Source of the DNA: Variovorax sp. V93
GTDB taxonomy: Bacteria > Pseudomonadota > Gammaproteobacteria > Burkholderiales > Burkholderiaceae_C
Assembly: GCF_041154485.1 (NCBI RefSeq)
Contig: NZ_AP028670.1
Coordinates: 558,001 to 622,000 of the forward strand
Direction: 5' to 3'
DNA: 64,000 nt
Shown here: one piece after another, positions 1 through 9,260 of the stretch
Layout: each line of letters starts with the position of its first letter
Numbering within the stretch: position 1 is the first letter of the stretch
Translations under genes and position numbers: made by a program
Notes under the pieces: generated by a model
Database searches by the model: none
Seen by the model: only the letters and a program-made list of their open reading frames with translations
Told to the model about the DNA's origin: nothing

Positions 1-45
1 AAGAACGTGCTGCAGGTGCTCGCCCGGCAGCCGGCCACCACCTGA
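1..45 (+). CDS. C-terminal end of an upstream gene (partial)
   Basis: The window opens inside a reading frame of 14 codons ending in TGA at 43-45, with the tail reading ...VLARQPATT. It runs in the same direction as the following Bug receptor, 80 bases upstream of it. The tail would suit the end of a dehydrogenase-like enzyme, but it is too short to identify. Confidence 0.35.
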   Translation, partial: KNVLQVLARQPATT

Positions 46-125
46 GCCTTCGGCGGCGCGCCGCGCAGCGAATGCACTGCGGCACACCGGCAGCGGACAC
101 GAACACAACAACGAGAGACGAATCC

Positions 126-1082
126 ATGAAGACATTGATCCAGCGCGTGCTTGCCGCATGCCTTCTTGCTGCGGCATCCGCGCACGCAGCCTTTCCCGAG
201 CGTCCGATCACCCTGGTCGTCCCCTACGCGCCCGGCGGTTCGGCCGATGCGCTGGCGCGCGTGCTCGCCGTGCGCATGGGCGCGAAGCTGGGCACGAGCG
301 TGATCGTCGACAACCGCCCCGGCGCGAGCGGGACCATCGGCGCGAGCTTCGCCGCCAAGGCCCCGGCCGACGGCTACACCGTGCTCTACGACGCCACGCC
401 CTACTCCATCAATCCGCACCTGTTCCCGCGCATGCCGTATGCGAGCAATGCGCTGCAGCCGCTGGCGCTGGTCTCGCTGGCGCCGAACCTCCTCATCGTC
501 AGGGCCGAATCGCCGATCAGGGACGTGAAGGACCTGGTCGCCAGGGCCAAGGCCGCGCCGGGCAAGCTGAACTTCGCCTCCGGCGGCAGCGGCACGGTGC
601 AGCGGCTGGCGGCGGAGCTGTTGCGCCAGCGGCTCGACCTCGACATGGTGCACGTCGGCTACAAGAGCGGCGGCCCCGCGATCGTCGATGTGACCGGCGG
701 CCAGGTCGACTTCATGTTCAGCACCATCGCGGCGTCCTATCCGCTGGTCTCTTCGGGCAAGCTGCGGGCTCTCGCAGTCTCGTCGCCCGAGCGCTCCAAG
801 CGCCTGCCGGACGTGCCGACGGTGGCCGAATCGGTCGTGCCGGGCTACGAGGCCTTCGAATGGAACGGGCTGCTGCTGCCGGCCGGCACGCCCGAACCGG
901 TGGCCGCGAAGCTGCACAAGGCGCTGGTCGACGTACTGAAGGAAGACGAGGTGAAGCAGCGCTTCGCCGACGTCGGCGTGCAGGCCGTCGGTTCCACACC
1001 GGCCGAGTTCGCGGCCTTCCTGAAGAAGGAAGACGCGAAATGGGCCGAGGTGATCCGCAAGGGCAACATCAAGCTCGACTGA
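126..1082 (+). CDS. Bug-family (TTT-type) periplasmic solute-binding protein
   Basis: Predicted periplasmic receptor of 318 aa in the tripartite tricarboxylate transporter (Bug) family, which bind carboxylates or related small molecules. The ATG at 126 is chosen because it starts a clean signal peptide (residues 1-21, ending AHA before AFPERP). An upstream in-frame ATG at 72 would add a non-secretory tail. Family marks are the VVPYAPGG loop near residue 30, VIVDNRPGASGTIGA near 60 and the LPDVPTVAES motif in the C-terminal half. No TctA/TctB membrane genes are nearby, so it is an orphan receptor, as is common in Burkholderiales. It lies 7 bases before the amidohydrolase gene and probably delivers that pathway's substrate. 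The ligand is unknown. Confidence 0.9.
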   Translation: MKTLIQRVLAACLLAAASAHAAFPERPITLVVPYAPGGSADALARVLAVRMGAKLGTSVIVDNRPGASGTIGASFAAKAPADGYTVLYDATPYSINPHLFPRMPYASNALQPLALVSLAPNLLIVRAESPIRDVKDLVARAKAAPGKLNFASGGSGTVQRLAAELLRQRLDLDMVHVGYKSGGPAIVDVTGGQVDFMFSTIAASYPLVSSGKLRALAVSSPERSKRLPDVPTVAESVVPGYEAFEWNGLLLPAGTPEPVAAKLHKALVDVLKEDEVKQRFADVGVQAVGSTPAEFAAFLKKEDAKWAEVIRKGNIKLD

Positions 1083-1089
1083 CACGCCG

Positions 1090-1977
1090 ATGGCCGATCT
1101 CCCGCTCACGCATCCCGTGCCGCATTCGGTCGGGCTCGAGCGCCCTTCGCGCGCGCTGCCCGCAGGTGCCTGCGACAGCCACATGCACATCTTCGATCCG
1201 CGCTTCGCGCCCTCGCGGCACTGGAAGCGGCAGCCACCGCGCGCCGAGGTCGCCGCCTATCGCCAGCTCCAGGAGCGGCTGGGCACGTCGCGCACTGTCG
1301 TGGTGAACCCGTCGACCTATGGCACCGACAACGCCTGCATGCTCGACGCGCTGGCGCAGCTCGGGGCAAGCGCGCGTGGCGTCGCGGTGGTCGGCGCCGA
1401 GGTGGACGACGCGCAGCTCGAGCGCCTCGCGGCGCAGCGCGTGTGCGGATTGCGCGTGAACTTCGTGACGCCGCAATCCTGGGGCGCCACCACGGCGGAC
1501 ATGCTGACGGTGCTCGCGCGCAAGGCGGCGCGCCTCGGATGGCACATCCAGGTCTTCGTCCACCCCGGGCAGCTGGTCGAACTGGCGCCGCTACTCGAGG
1601 CCCTGCCCGCCCCGCTCGTGGTCGATCACATGGCACGCATCGATCCCGCCGAAGGGCCGGCCGGCGCCGCCTTCGCCACGCTGCACCGACTGCTCGACAA
1701 GGGCAACACCTGGGTCAAGCTCTCCGGCGTCTACATGCGCTCGCGAGAAGGCGCCCCGGCCTACGGCGACGCGCAGGCACTGGCCCGTGCGCTGGTCCGG
1801 GCTGCGCCGGAGCGCATGCTCTGGGGCAGCGACTGGCCCCACACCACCGAGGCGCCGGGCACGGTCGACGATGCCGGCCTGGTGAACGTGCTGCGCGCCT
1901 GGTGCGGCGACGATGGCGTGATGGACCGTATCCTCGTCGACAACCCGGCGAGGCTCTACGGCTTCGGCCAACCCTGA
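1090..1977 (+). CDS. Amidohydrolase-2 family metal-dependent hydrolase (LigI-like)
   Basis: A 295 aa TIM-barrel hydrolase resembling 2-pyrone-4,6-dicarboxylate lactonase. Visible marks are CDSHMHIFDPRF near residue 28 (the metal-binding HxH), the NPSTYGTDN strand, VDHMARID (a barrel His), LWGSDWPH with its catalytic Asp near residue 245, and the ILVDNPARLYGF tail typical of the family. Length fits the family. It sits between a Bug receptor and a sugar-lactonase-like gene in one tight operon, which suggests hydrolysis of a lactone or cyclic ester taken up from outside. The actual substrate cannot be read from sequence. Confidence 0.85.
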   Translation: MADLPLTHPVPHSVGLERPSRALPAGACDSHMHIFDPRFAPSRHWKRQPPRAEVAAYRQLQERLGTSRTVVVNPSTYGTDNACMLDALAQLGASARGVAVVGAEVDDAQLERLAAQRVCGLRVNFVTPQSWGATTADMLTVLARKAARLGWHIQVFVHPGQLVELAPLLEALPAPLVVDHMARIDPAEGPAGAAFATLHRLLDKGNTWVKLSGVYMRSREGAPAYGDAQALARALVRAAPERMLWGSDWPHTTEAPGTVDDAGLVNVLRAWCGDDGVMDRILVDNPARLYGFGQP

Positions 1978-2007
1978 TTGCGGCCTGTGCCGCGACGGAG
2001 ACTCCCC

Positions 2008-2934
2008 TTGTTCCTTCTTCAGCCCCCCGAAGTTCGAGACCTCGAAGTGTTCACGCGCATGCCTGATGCCTTGCGCCGGCGCGAACCCAGCGCATGGGCC
2101 GACGCCAACCGGGGCGGCCAGGCCACCGACTCATTTCTCGAAGGGCCGGTGTTCGACGATGCCGGCAACCTGTACGTGGCCGACATCCCGTTCGGACGCA
2201 TCTTCCGCATCGACCCGGCCGGCGCATGGACGCTCGTGGCCGAATACGACGGCGAGCCCAACGGCATGAAGTTCCTGGACGCGCACACGCTGCTCGTCAC
2301 CGACTACAAGAACGGCCTGATGCGCGTCGACGCGCGCACCGGTGCCGTCACGCCTCACCTGCAGCGGCGCAACACCGAGCGCTTCAAGGGCGTGAACGAC
2401 CTGGTGCTGGACGCGCAGGGAAACATCTACTTCACCGACCAGGGCCAGACCGGGCTGCACGATCCCACGGGCCGCCTCTACCGGCTGCGGCCCGACGGCC
2501 AGCTCGACCTGCTGCTGGGCAACGTGCCCAGCCCGAACGGCGTGGCGCTCTCGCCCGACGGCAGGCTGCTCTACCTCGCGGTGACGCGCGGCAACTGCGT
2601 CTGGCGCGTGCCGCTGCTGGCCGACGGCAGCGTCGCCAAGGTGAGCCAGTTCTTCACCTCGTACGGCCCGAGCGGCCCCGATGGCCTGGCGGTCGATGCA
2701 AAAGGGCGCGTGATCGTCGCCAACCCGGGCCTGGGCTACGTCTGGCTGCTGAACGCCCGTGCCGAGCCAGTCGTCGTGCTTCGGGGACCGGCGGGGGCTT
2801 CCACGACCAACCTTGCCTTCGGGGGCAAGGACCGCAGCACGCTCTACGTGACCGATTCCACGCACGGGAACATCCTGGCGGCGCAGCTCGATGCGCCGGG
2901 ATTGCTGCTGCACCGCGGACGGCCCGAGGCCTGA
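2008..2934 (+). CDS. SMP-30/gluconolactonase/LRE family protein
   Basis: Six-bladed beta-propeller lactonase-like protein of about 308 aa. FLEGPVFDDAGNLYVADIP supplies the metal-binding Glu, and SPNGVALSPDG and GPDGLAVDAKG supply the Asn and Asp ligands. The frame is open from a TTG directly after the previous stop (1978). I prefer the TTG at 2008 because a purine-rich GGAGA precedes it and the protein then starts at the usual family position; a GTG at 2047 is also possible. It probably completes the Bug/amidohydrolase operon by opening a lactone. Substrate unknown; start uncertain. Confidence 0.82.
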   Translation: MFLLQPPEVRDLEVFTRMPDALRRREPSAWADANRGGQATDSFLEGPVFDDAGNLYVADIPFGRIFRIDPAGAWTLVAEYDGEPNGMKFLDAHTLLVTDYKNGLMRVDARTGAVTPHLQRRNTERFKGVNDLVLDAQGNIYFTDQGQTGLHDPTGRLYRLRPDGQLDLLLGNVPSPNGVALSPDGRLLYLAVTRGNCVWRVPLLADGSVAKVSQFFTSYGPSGPDGLAVDAKGRVIVANPGLGYVWLLNARAEPVVVLRGPAGASTTNLAFGGKDRSTLYVTDSTHGNILAAQLDAPGLLLHRGRPEA

Positions 2935-3069
2935 GGCCTTCGAAACGTCACGCGCTTTCGTCGAAACGGCGAAACGAACCGCGCCTTCGCCGTTCTGCTC
3001 TCTACCGCCTGCCAGCCTTCGCTTCTACATTTTCTCCATGGAGCCTGAGCTCCTTTCTGGAGAAACAAA

Positions 3070-4200
3070 ATGTCGAAGCTGCAAGTCAAGAATGTTCTGG
3101 TGCTGGGTGCGGGCAAGGTGGGCAGCACGGTGGCGGACATGATCGCCGAATACCACCGCATCCCGGTGACGCTGGCCGACCAGCGCACCGGCACGCCGTC
3201 CAATGATCCGCTGGTGCGGCAGATCACGCTGGACGTCGAGGACGAGGCGGCGCTGGCCGGCGAACTGGCCTCGCACACGGTGGTCATCAACGCGCTGCCG
3301 TTCTTCCTGGCGGCGCGCGTGGCCACCCAGGCCGCGCGGCTCGGCGTGCACTACTTCGACCTCACGGAAGACGTGGCGGCCACGCATGCGATCCGCCAGC
3401 TGTCCCATGAAGCCACGTCGATGCTGATGCCGCAAAGCGGCCTCGCACCCGGCGTGATCGGCATGCTCGGCGGCCACCTGGCGGGGCACTTCGACGAACT
3501 CTACGACCTGCGCCTGCGCGTCGGCGCGCTCACGCGCAATGCCACCAACAGCCTGCGCTACAACTTCACCTGGAGCATCGACGGCGTCATCAACGAATAC
3601 TGCAACGCCTGCGATGCGATCGTGAACGGCCAGGTCGTGTCGGTGCAGCCGCTGGAGGGCCATGAGACCTTCACGCTCGATGCGGAAGCCTTCGAGGCCT
3701 TCAACACCTCGGGCGGACTGGGCACGCTGTGCGAGACGCTGTGCGGCAAGGTGCGCAACCTCGACTACAAGACCATCCGCTATCCGGGCCACCGCGATGC
3801 GATGAACTTCCTCTTGCACGACCTGCGCCTGATCGAGCGCCGCGACCTGCTGCGCCAGGTGCTCGAACATGCGGTGCCGCACAGCCGGGAAGACGTGGTC
3901 ATCGTGTTCGCCTCGGCCTCGGGCATGCGCGGCGGCCGGTTCGAACAGGAAACCCGCCTGGGCCGCGTGTTCGGCGCCAGGCTCCGCGGCAAGGACCGCA
4001 CCGCCATCGAGCTCACGACGGCCGCCGGCGTGGTCGGCGTGTTCGAGCTGCTGCTGCAGGGCACGCTGCCCCGCGCCGGCTTCGTCGGGCAGGAGCAGGT
4101 GCCGCTCGAGGCCTTTCTCTCGACCCGCGTGGGCCACTACTACCAGGGGCTCGGCGTGAGCGCCTCCAGCCCTTCTCGGCCGGAACTCGCCGAAGCCTGA
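3070..4200 (+). CDS. Saccharopine dehydrogenase-family oxidoreductase
   Basis: A 376 aa NAD(P)-dependent enzyme of the saccharopine dehydrogenase/homospermidine synthase-like superfamily. The N-terminal Rossmann motif is VLVLGAGKVGSTVADMI (residues 9-25), and the rest matches the family's C-terminal substrate domain. A good ribosome site (CTGGAG) lies about 10 bases before the ATG. The following genes encode a ThDP enzyme and a D-amino-acid-dehydrogenase-like flavoprotein, so this may interconvert an opine-like or other secondary-amine amino acid and its keto acid. That role is inference; it need not be lysine metabolism. Confidence 0.82.
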   Translation: MSKLQVKNVLVLGAGKVGSTVADMIAEYHRIPVTLADQRTGTPSNDPLVRQITLDVEDEAALAGELASHTVVINALPFFLAARVATQAARLGVHYFDLTEDVAATHAIRQLSHEATSMLMPQSGLAPGVIGMLGGHLAGHFDELYDLRLRVGALTRNATNSLRYNFTWSIDGVINEYCNACDAIVNGQVVSVQPLEGHETFTLDAEAFEAFNTSGGLGTLCETLCGKVRNLDYKTIRYPGHRDAMNFLLHDLRLIERRDLLRQVLEHAVPHSREDVVIVFASASGMRGGRFEQETRLGRVFGARLRGKDRTAIELTTAAGVVGVFELLLQGTLPRAGFVGQEQVPLEAFLSTRVGHYYQGLGVSASSPSRPELAEA

Positions 4201-4291
4201 GCGCTTCGCGCAAGCCGCGGCCCCGGGGGCGCACAACGCCCCGGCCCGGCCCTGTCTCTCTTTCTTCTTCAACCCGGACTGGAGTTTTGCC

Positions 4292-6043
4292 ATGCGTGGT
4301 GCAGACGTGCTCGTGCAGATGTTGATCAACTACGGCGTCGACGTGCTCTTTGGTGTGCCCGGCGACACCAACGTGCCGTTCTACGAGGCGCTGCAGCGCC
4401 GCCAGGGCGACATCGAGCATGTCATGGCCCGCGACGAGCGCTCGGCCGGCTACATGGCCGACGCCTACGCGCGGCTGACCGACAAGCCCGGCATCTTCGA
4501 ATGCCCCTCGGGCGCCGGCGCGATGTATTCGCTGCCCCCGCTGGCCGAATCGAATGCGTCTTCGGTGCCGGTCATCCTGCTGACCATCGACCTGCCCTTG
4601 CCGGGCGAGGGCCGCGGCATGATCACCGAGCTCGACTGCGCCAGGCTGTTCGAGCCCGTCACGAAAATGTCGGTGCAGGTGAAGTCGCCCGAGAAACTGC
4701 CCGAGATCGTTCGCCGCGCATTCCGCGTGGCCTGCTCCGGCACGCCCGGCGCCGTGCACCTGCAGATTCCGGAAGACATGCTGCTGGCGGAGATCGATCC
4801 CGGCGCCATCTCGCTGCACGCCGAGCCCGAATGCAGGACCTTCCCGGCCTTTCCGACGGCCCCCGCGCCTGGCAAGGTGAACGAACTCTTCGCGCTGCTG
4901 CGCAACGCCTCGAAGCCGCTGTTCGTCGCGGGCGGCGGCGTGAACCGCTCCTGCGCCGGCGGCGCGCTCACCGAGGTGGCCGTGAAGCTCAACGTGCCCG
5001 TGGTCAACACGATCACGGGCCAGGGTGCGCTGCCCGACGACCACCGCCTGGCCATCGGCGTCATCGGCGACAACGGCTTTCATCCGCATGCCAACCGCGC
5101 GCTCGAGGAATCGGACCTGGTGATCTTCGTCGGCTCGCGCATGGGCTCGGTCGTCACCGTGGGCTGGACCTTCCCCCGAATGACACTCAACAAGCGCGTG
5201 GTGCAGATCGACATCAACCCCGAGCGCCTTGCCAACAACTACGAGAACCTGCTGTCGATCGCCGCGGACGCGCAACTGGTCCTCACGCAGATCCTGAGCG
5301 AAGCGCCCGTCGATTTCGATGGATCGAAGCACACGCCCTGGGTCGACCACCTGAATGCCTACCGCGCAAACTTCTGGGACCACGCCGAGGGCGTGCTCTC
5401 GCTGGACGACGTGCCGCTGCGGCCCGAGCGTGTGGTGCGCGAGTTCGGCAGGCAGCTCGAAAAGTACGGGCGGGCCGTGCACATTCTTTCGGACGCCGGC
5501 ACGCCCACGCCCTACATGACGCGCTTCCTGCGCATCGGCGACCGCCGCACGCGCTTCGTGATACCGCGCGCCTTCGGCGGCCTGGGCTCGGCGATTCCCG
5601 CGGTGGTCGGCGCCTGGTATGCCGACAAGACGCGCCGGCCCATCGGCATGTTCGGCGACGGCTCTTTCAACATGGCGGTCGGCGAGCTCGAGACGCTGGT
5701 CCGCAAGAAGGTGCCGGCGCTCCTGATGCTCTTCAACAACGGCTGCTTCGGCTGGATCAAGGGACTGCACCGGCTCAAGGGCCACGACGAATGCCTTGGC
5801 GTGGACTTCCTGCCGCCGCGCGGCCAGGCCATTGCCGAGGCCTTCGACATCAAGGCCTGGACGGCCGCCACGCCCGATGAATTGATCCGGGCGCTCGATG
5901 AAGCCTTCGCCTATGACGGCCCCTGCCTGATCGACATCCACATCGAATCGCTCGCGGACCGCGTGCCGCCCGTGTATTCCTGGCTCGCGAAAAAGAAGCT
6001 CGATCCGCTGGCACTCGCGCCGGAGGACGTGGCCTATCTGTAG
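4292..6043 (+). CDS. Thiamine diphosphate-dependent enzyme (acetolactate synthase/IlvB-like)
   Basis: A 583 aa ThDP enzyme with the usual three-domain order: N-terminal pyrimidine-binding domain with the catalytic Glu in ARDERSAGYMADAYAR (Glu49), a central domain with LFVAGGGVNRS, and a C-terminal diphosphate domain. The ThDP motif is GDGSFNMAVGELETL through FNNGCFGW, around residues 455-485. It is similar in layout to acetolactate synthase large subunits and oxo-acid decarboxylases, but no small regulatory subunit is present, so biosynthetic IlvB is unlikely. Its neighbours point to decarboxylation or carboligation of a 2-oxo acid from amino-acid oxidation. Confidence 0.85.
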   Translation: MRGADVLVQMLINYGVDVLFGVPGDTNVPFYEALQRRQGDIEHVMARDERSAGYMADAYARLTDKPGIFECPSGAGAMYSLPPLAESNASSVPVILLTIDLPLPGEGRGMITELDCARLFEPVTKMSVQVKSPEKLPEIVRRAFRVACSGTPGAVHLQIPEDMLLAEIDPGAISLHAEPECRTFPAFPTAPAPGKVNELFALLRNASKPLFVAGGGVNRSCAGGALTEVAVKLNVPVVNTITGQGALPDDHRLAIGVIGDNGFHPHANRALEESDLVIFVGSRMGSVVTVGWTFPRMTLNKRVVQIDINPERLANNYENLLSIAADAQLVLTQILSEAPVDFDGSKHTPWVDHLNAYRANFWDHAEGVLSLDDVPLRPERVVREFGRQLEKYGRAVHILSDAGTPTPYMTRFLRIGDRRTRFVIPRAFGGLGSAIPAVVGAWYADKTRRPIGMFGDGSFNMAVGELETLVRKKVPALLMLFNNGCFGWIKGLHRLKGHDECLGVDFLPPRGQAIAEAFDIKAWTAATPDELIRALDEAFAYDGPCLIDIHIESLADRVPPVYSWLAKKKLDPLALAPEDVAYL

Positions 6044-6104
6044 GTCGGATCGCGGCGCCAACGGTTCACGATAGACTTTTCGGCGAATGAACCGATTGGC
6101 CTGA

Positions 6105-7361
6105 ATGAAGAACACTGTTGCCGTGCTCGGCGCCGGCATCGTCGGCGTGTCGTGTGCCCTCGAACTCCAGCGGCGGGGTTTCGACGTGACGGTCTTCGAC
6201 CGCGCCGCGCCGGGCCGCGAGACCTCCTACGGCAATGCCGGCGTGATCGCCCGCAGCTCGCTGATGCCGTTCAACCATCCGGGGCTGTGGTCCTCGCTTC
6301 CCAGGCTGCTGAAGAACAACGCCGCGGGCTTTCGCTACAACCCGCTTTTCCTCGCGAAGAACCTGCCGTGGGCGCTGAAGTTCCTGGCCAACACGCGTGC
6401 GGCGGTCTTTCATGAAACGACCGCGGCGCTCGATGCACTGATCCGGCTTTCGGCGGCGCAGCACCTGCGGCTGCTGGGCGAAGCGGGCGCGGCGCACCGC
6501 CTGCGCACGAACGGGTGGCTCTTTCTCTATCGCAGCGAGGAAGGCTTTCTCGGCAGCCAACTCTCGCGGGACACCTTCAAGAAGTTCGGCATCGCCACGC
6601 AGCTGCTCGATGCGCAAGAACTCGCGCAGCTGGAGCCGCATCTGAAGCCGCTGTTCCCGCGCGCGCTCTGGATCCAGGACACGGCGTCGGTGGACAGCCC
6701 GGGCCAGGTGGTCGAAGCCTACGCCAGGCTTTTTGTTGCGCGCGGCGGCCGCATCCGGCAGGCATCGATCGGCGGACTGCGCCGCTCGGAAGCAGGCGAT
6801 GCCTGGCAGCTGAGCGAAGACGGCGGCACGCGCCACGAGGCCTCGCGCGTCGTGCTCGCGCTGGGGCCGTGGACCCGGGAGTTCGCGAAGAAGGCCCTGG
6901 GCCTGTCGGTACCGATGGCGTACGAGCGCGGCTACCACATGCACTACCGCGCTGCCGGCGGGGCCATGCTCGGTCGGCCGGTCTACGACACCGGCGGCGG
7001 CTATGTGCTGTCGCCCATGGAACAGGGCCTGCGGCTGTCCACCGGCGTGCAGCTGGCCGACCGCGAGGCGCCCAAAAACCTCGCGCAGCTCGATCTGGCG
7101 GAGCGCGCAGCGCGCGAGGCGTTTCCGCTCGAGGCGCGCCTTGACAAGGAAGCCTGGCTCGGCAGCCGCCCCACGCTGCCGGACAGCCGCCCGGTCATCG
7201 GCGAATGCCCGGGCCGCCCAGGCCTTTGGCTCGCATTCGGCCACCAGCACATCGGCTTCAACACCGCCCCGGGCACGGCCGCGCTCCTTGGCGCGATGAT
7301 GGCCGGCGAAGCCTGCGCCTTCGATCCCGCGCCGTTCCGGCCTTCACGCTTCCTGGGCTGA
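6105..7361 (+). CDS. FAD-dependent D-amino acid dehydrogenase/oxidase (DadA-like)
   Basis: A 418 aa flavoprotein of the DAO family. The N-terminal dinucleotide fold is VAVLGAGIVGVSCALEL (residues 5-21), followed by ETSYGNAGVIARSS, the DadA-type signature, and a C-terminal LWLAFGHQHIGFNTAPGTA that covers the FAD. No signal peptide is seen. Probable role: oxidative deamination of a D- or N-substituted amino acid to the oxo acid, passing electrons to quinones. It lies 61 bases after the ThDP gene and upstream of an amino-acid ABC importer. An opine-oxidase-like function is a real alternative. Confidence 0.85.
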   Translation: MKNTVAVLGAGIVGVSCALELQRRGFDVTVFDRAAPGRETSYGNAGVIARSSLMPFNHPGLWSSLPRLLKNNAAGFRYNPLFLAKNLPWALKFLANTRAAVFHETTAALDALIRLSAAQHLRLLGEAGAAHRLRTNGWLFLYRSEEGFLGSQLSRDTFKKFGIATQLLDAQELAQLEPHLKPLFPRALWIQDTASVDSPGQVVEAYARLFVARGGRIRQASIGGLRRSEAGDAWQLSEDGGTRHEASRVVLALGPWTREFAKKALGLSVPMAYERGYHMHYRAAGGAMLGRPVYDTGGGYVLSPMEQGLRLSTGVQLADREAPKNLAQLDLAERAAREAFPLEARLDKEAWLGSRPTLPDSRPVIGECPGRPGLWLAFGHQHIGFNTAPGTAALLGAMMAGEACAFDPAPFRPSRFLG

Positions 7362-7531
7362 AGCCGCCAGCGCATCCGCACCCGAACAAGACGGAGTGCA
7401 CCGATCTGGCACCCCGGTCGTGCCCCTGGTGCGACCAGGACATTCAGGCGCCGGTCAACGGAAATGGTCGTTTCGCATGCCCGCGGTGACGGTATGACGA
7501 AAACTTCGCGCGATCCTGACGAACTGCCGCA

Positions 7532-7560
7532 TTGCTCGTGACTGTCATGGCTCCTAGACT
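7532..7560 (+). promoter_or_regulatory. Candidate sigma-70 promoter for the ABC transporter operon
   Basis: TTGCTC at 7532-7537 and TAGACT at 7555-7560 are separated by exactly 17 bases. This would start transcription near 7567, about 55 bases before the substrate-binding protein ATG at 7622, which has its own GGAG ribosome site. Found by eye; the match to consensus is moderate. The rest of the 260-base gap (7362-7621) shows no convincing gene. Confidence 0.4.
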
Positions 7561-7621
7561 TCATTCGCGAGTCGAAGCCTTCCTTCCCATTCAAATGGCG
7601 AGCTTTTTGCTTGGAGACCCC

Positions 7622-8455
7622 ATGACTACAAAACGAGCGATCCTTCGCACCCTCCTCGCGCTGACGAGCGCATGCACCCTCACCCTCAGCGTCGCCCAGG
7701 AGCCGGAAAGCTCGATGACCCGCGTCCAACGGACCAAGGTCCTGCGGGTGGGCGCGATCGCCGGGGCCATTCCGTACTTCAGCAAGGATCTGGTCACGGG
7801 CAAGTGGGAAGGCTTCGGGCCCGACTTCTCCGAGAGCCTGGCCAGGAAATTCGGCGCCAAGGTCGAATACGTGGAAACGACCTGGGGCAACGCGGTGCTC
7901 GACCTGCAGTCGAACAAGATCGACGCGATGTTCGGCATGGCGCCGACGCCGGCGCGCAAGGAGGTCGTGAACTTCTCCGACACGCTGTTCGACAACACCT
8001 ACACCGCCGTGTGCAAGAAGGGCTTTCCGACCAAGACCTGGGAGCAGCTGAACGCGCCCGAGAACAAGATCGTGGTCGACGTAGGCTCGAGCCATGACCA
8101 GCTCGCCACGCGCATCCTGCCGAAGGCCGACGTCCAGCGGCTGGAGAACTCGGGCTCCGCAACGCTCGCGCTGCAGGCCGGCCGCGCCGACTGCCAGATC
8201 CTGGTGATCCTGCTGGCGCAGCCGCTGCTGGCCAAGCGCGCCAACGTGGGCGTGATGCAGATTCCCAGCCCGATCTACACGGCGCCCGTGAGCATCGGCC
8301 TGCGCAAGGAAGCCGATCCGGCCATGCAGGCGGCCGTCAATGCCTGGCTGGGCGAGGTTCGCGCCAAGGGCGAGGTCCGCAGCGTGATCCTGAAGAACAT
8401 GGAGAAACTCGCCGGCGTTCCCGCCAGCGCCTTCCCTTCCGAAATCAAGTTCTGA
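7622..8455 (+). CDS. Polar amino-acid ABC transporter substrate-binding protein
   Basis: A 277 aa periplasmic receptor of the SBP family 3 type (HisJ/GlnH-like). The ATG at 7622 is chosen over an in-frame upstream start because a GGAG ribosome site lies 10 bases before it and the protein then begins with a signal peptide (charged MTTKR, hydrophobic core, SVAQ cleavage region). Core motifs are LRVGAI, GFGPDFSESLARKFGAKVEYVETTW and DAMFGMAPTPARKEVVNFSDTLF. Next come a permease and an ATPase, which completes the importer. It probably brings in the amino acid or opine-like compound used by the upstream enzymes. Confidence 0.92.
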   Translation: MTTKRAILRTLLALTSACTLTLSVAQEPESSMTRVQRTKVLRVGAIAGAIPYFSKDLVTGKWEGFGPDFSESLARKFGAKVEYVETTWGNAVLDLQSNKIDAMFGMAPTPARKEVVNFSDTLFDNTYTAVCKKGFPTKTWEQLNAPENKIVVDVGSSHDQLATRILPKADVQRLENSGSATLALQAGRADCQILVILLAQPLLAKRANVGVMQIPSPIYTAPVSIGLRKEADPAMQAAVNAWLGEVRAKGEVRSVILKNMEKLAGVPASAFPSEIKF

Positions 8456-8464
8456 GCCCGGGCC

Positions 8465-9259
8465 ATGGAATACGCCGAATCGCAGGGGGCGCCCCGCTCG
8501 CGCTCTCGCTTGGGCATGGCCCTGATGGTGGTTCTCGCGCTGGCCGGCGCCTGGGCGCTGGTCAAGCACTTCGCCGGCGCAAGCGCGGCCTCCGCCGGCT
8601 ACGACTGGGACTTCGCGGTGCTCTGGAAGTACCGCTCGCTGCTCATCAGCGGGTTGCTCTACACGCTGCTCTTCACGGTGGTCTGCGTGGTGCTCGGGCT
8701 GCTGGTGGGCGTGGTCACTGGCCTGGGGCGCCTGTCCACCAACCCGTACATCACCGCGCCGCTGCGCGCCTACATCGAGGTGTTCCGGTGCACACCGGTG
8801 CTGGTGCAGCTCGTGTGGTTCTACTACGCGTTGCCCGTGCTCACCGGTCTCGAGCTCTCGGCCACGGCCGCCGCCACCCTGTGCCTGACGCTCTATGGCG
8901 GCGCGTTCTATTCCGAGATCGTGCGCGGCGGGATCATCTCGATCGAGTCCGGCCAGACCGAAGCCGGCAAGGCGCTGGGCATGACGCGCCTGCAGCTGCT
9001 TCGCCGCATCCTGCTGCCGCAGGCGTTCAAGAAGATGGTGCCGCCGCTGATGAGCCAGTCGATCATGCAGCTGAAGAACACTTCGCTGCTCTCGGTGCTG
9101 GCCGTGCCCGACCTGCTGTACCAGGGCCAGGTGATCGCGCACGACACCTACCGGCCGCTGGAGCTCTACACTTTCATCGCGATTGCCTATTTCGCCGTGC
9201 TGCTGCCCATCACGATCTGGGCCAAGCGCATGGAATACGGCGTTGCCAGGGAAGCCTGA
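8465..9259 (+). CDS. Amino-acid ABC transporter permease
   Basis: A 264 aa inner-membrane permease of the HisMQ/GlnP type with about five to six hydrophobic segments; the first is at residues 18-36. The EAA loop that contacts the ATPase is visible as [22 protein letters not shown] near residues 165-185. It lies 9 bases after the receptor gene and 1 base before the ATPase gene. A single permease is encoded, so it presumably works as a homodimer. Confidence 0.92.
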   Translation: MEYAESQGAPRSRSRLGMALMVVLALAGAWALVKHFAGASAASAGYDWDFAVLWKYRSLLISGLLYTLLFTVVCVVLGLLVGVVTGLGRLSTNPYITAPLRAYIEVFRCTPVLVQLVWFYYALPVLTGLELSATAAATLCLTLYGGAFYSEIVRGGIISIESGQTEAGKALGMTRLQLLRRILLPQAFKKMVPPLMSQSIMQLKNTSLLSVLAVPDLLYQGQVIAHDTYRPLELYTFIAIAYFAVLLPITIWAKRMEYGVAREA

Positions 9260-9260
9260 C

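Noticed and set aside
4013..6139. 708-codon minus-strand frame opposite the ThDP gene
   Set aside because: Long antisense frames are expected in GC-rich coding DNA; the product is low-complexity and the plus strand has clear motifs.
7411..7489. Short frame with CPWC and a later Cys, like a small zinc ribbon
   Set aside because: No start codon in frame near the motif and no ribosome site; the region is better read as the gap before the ABC operon.
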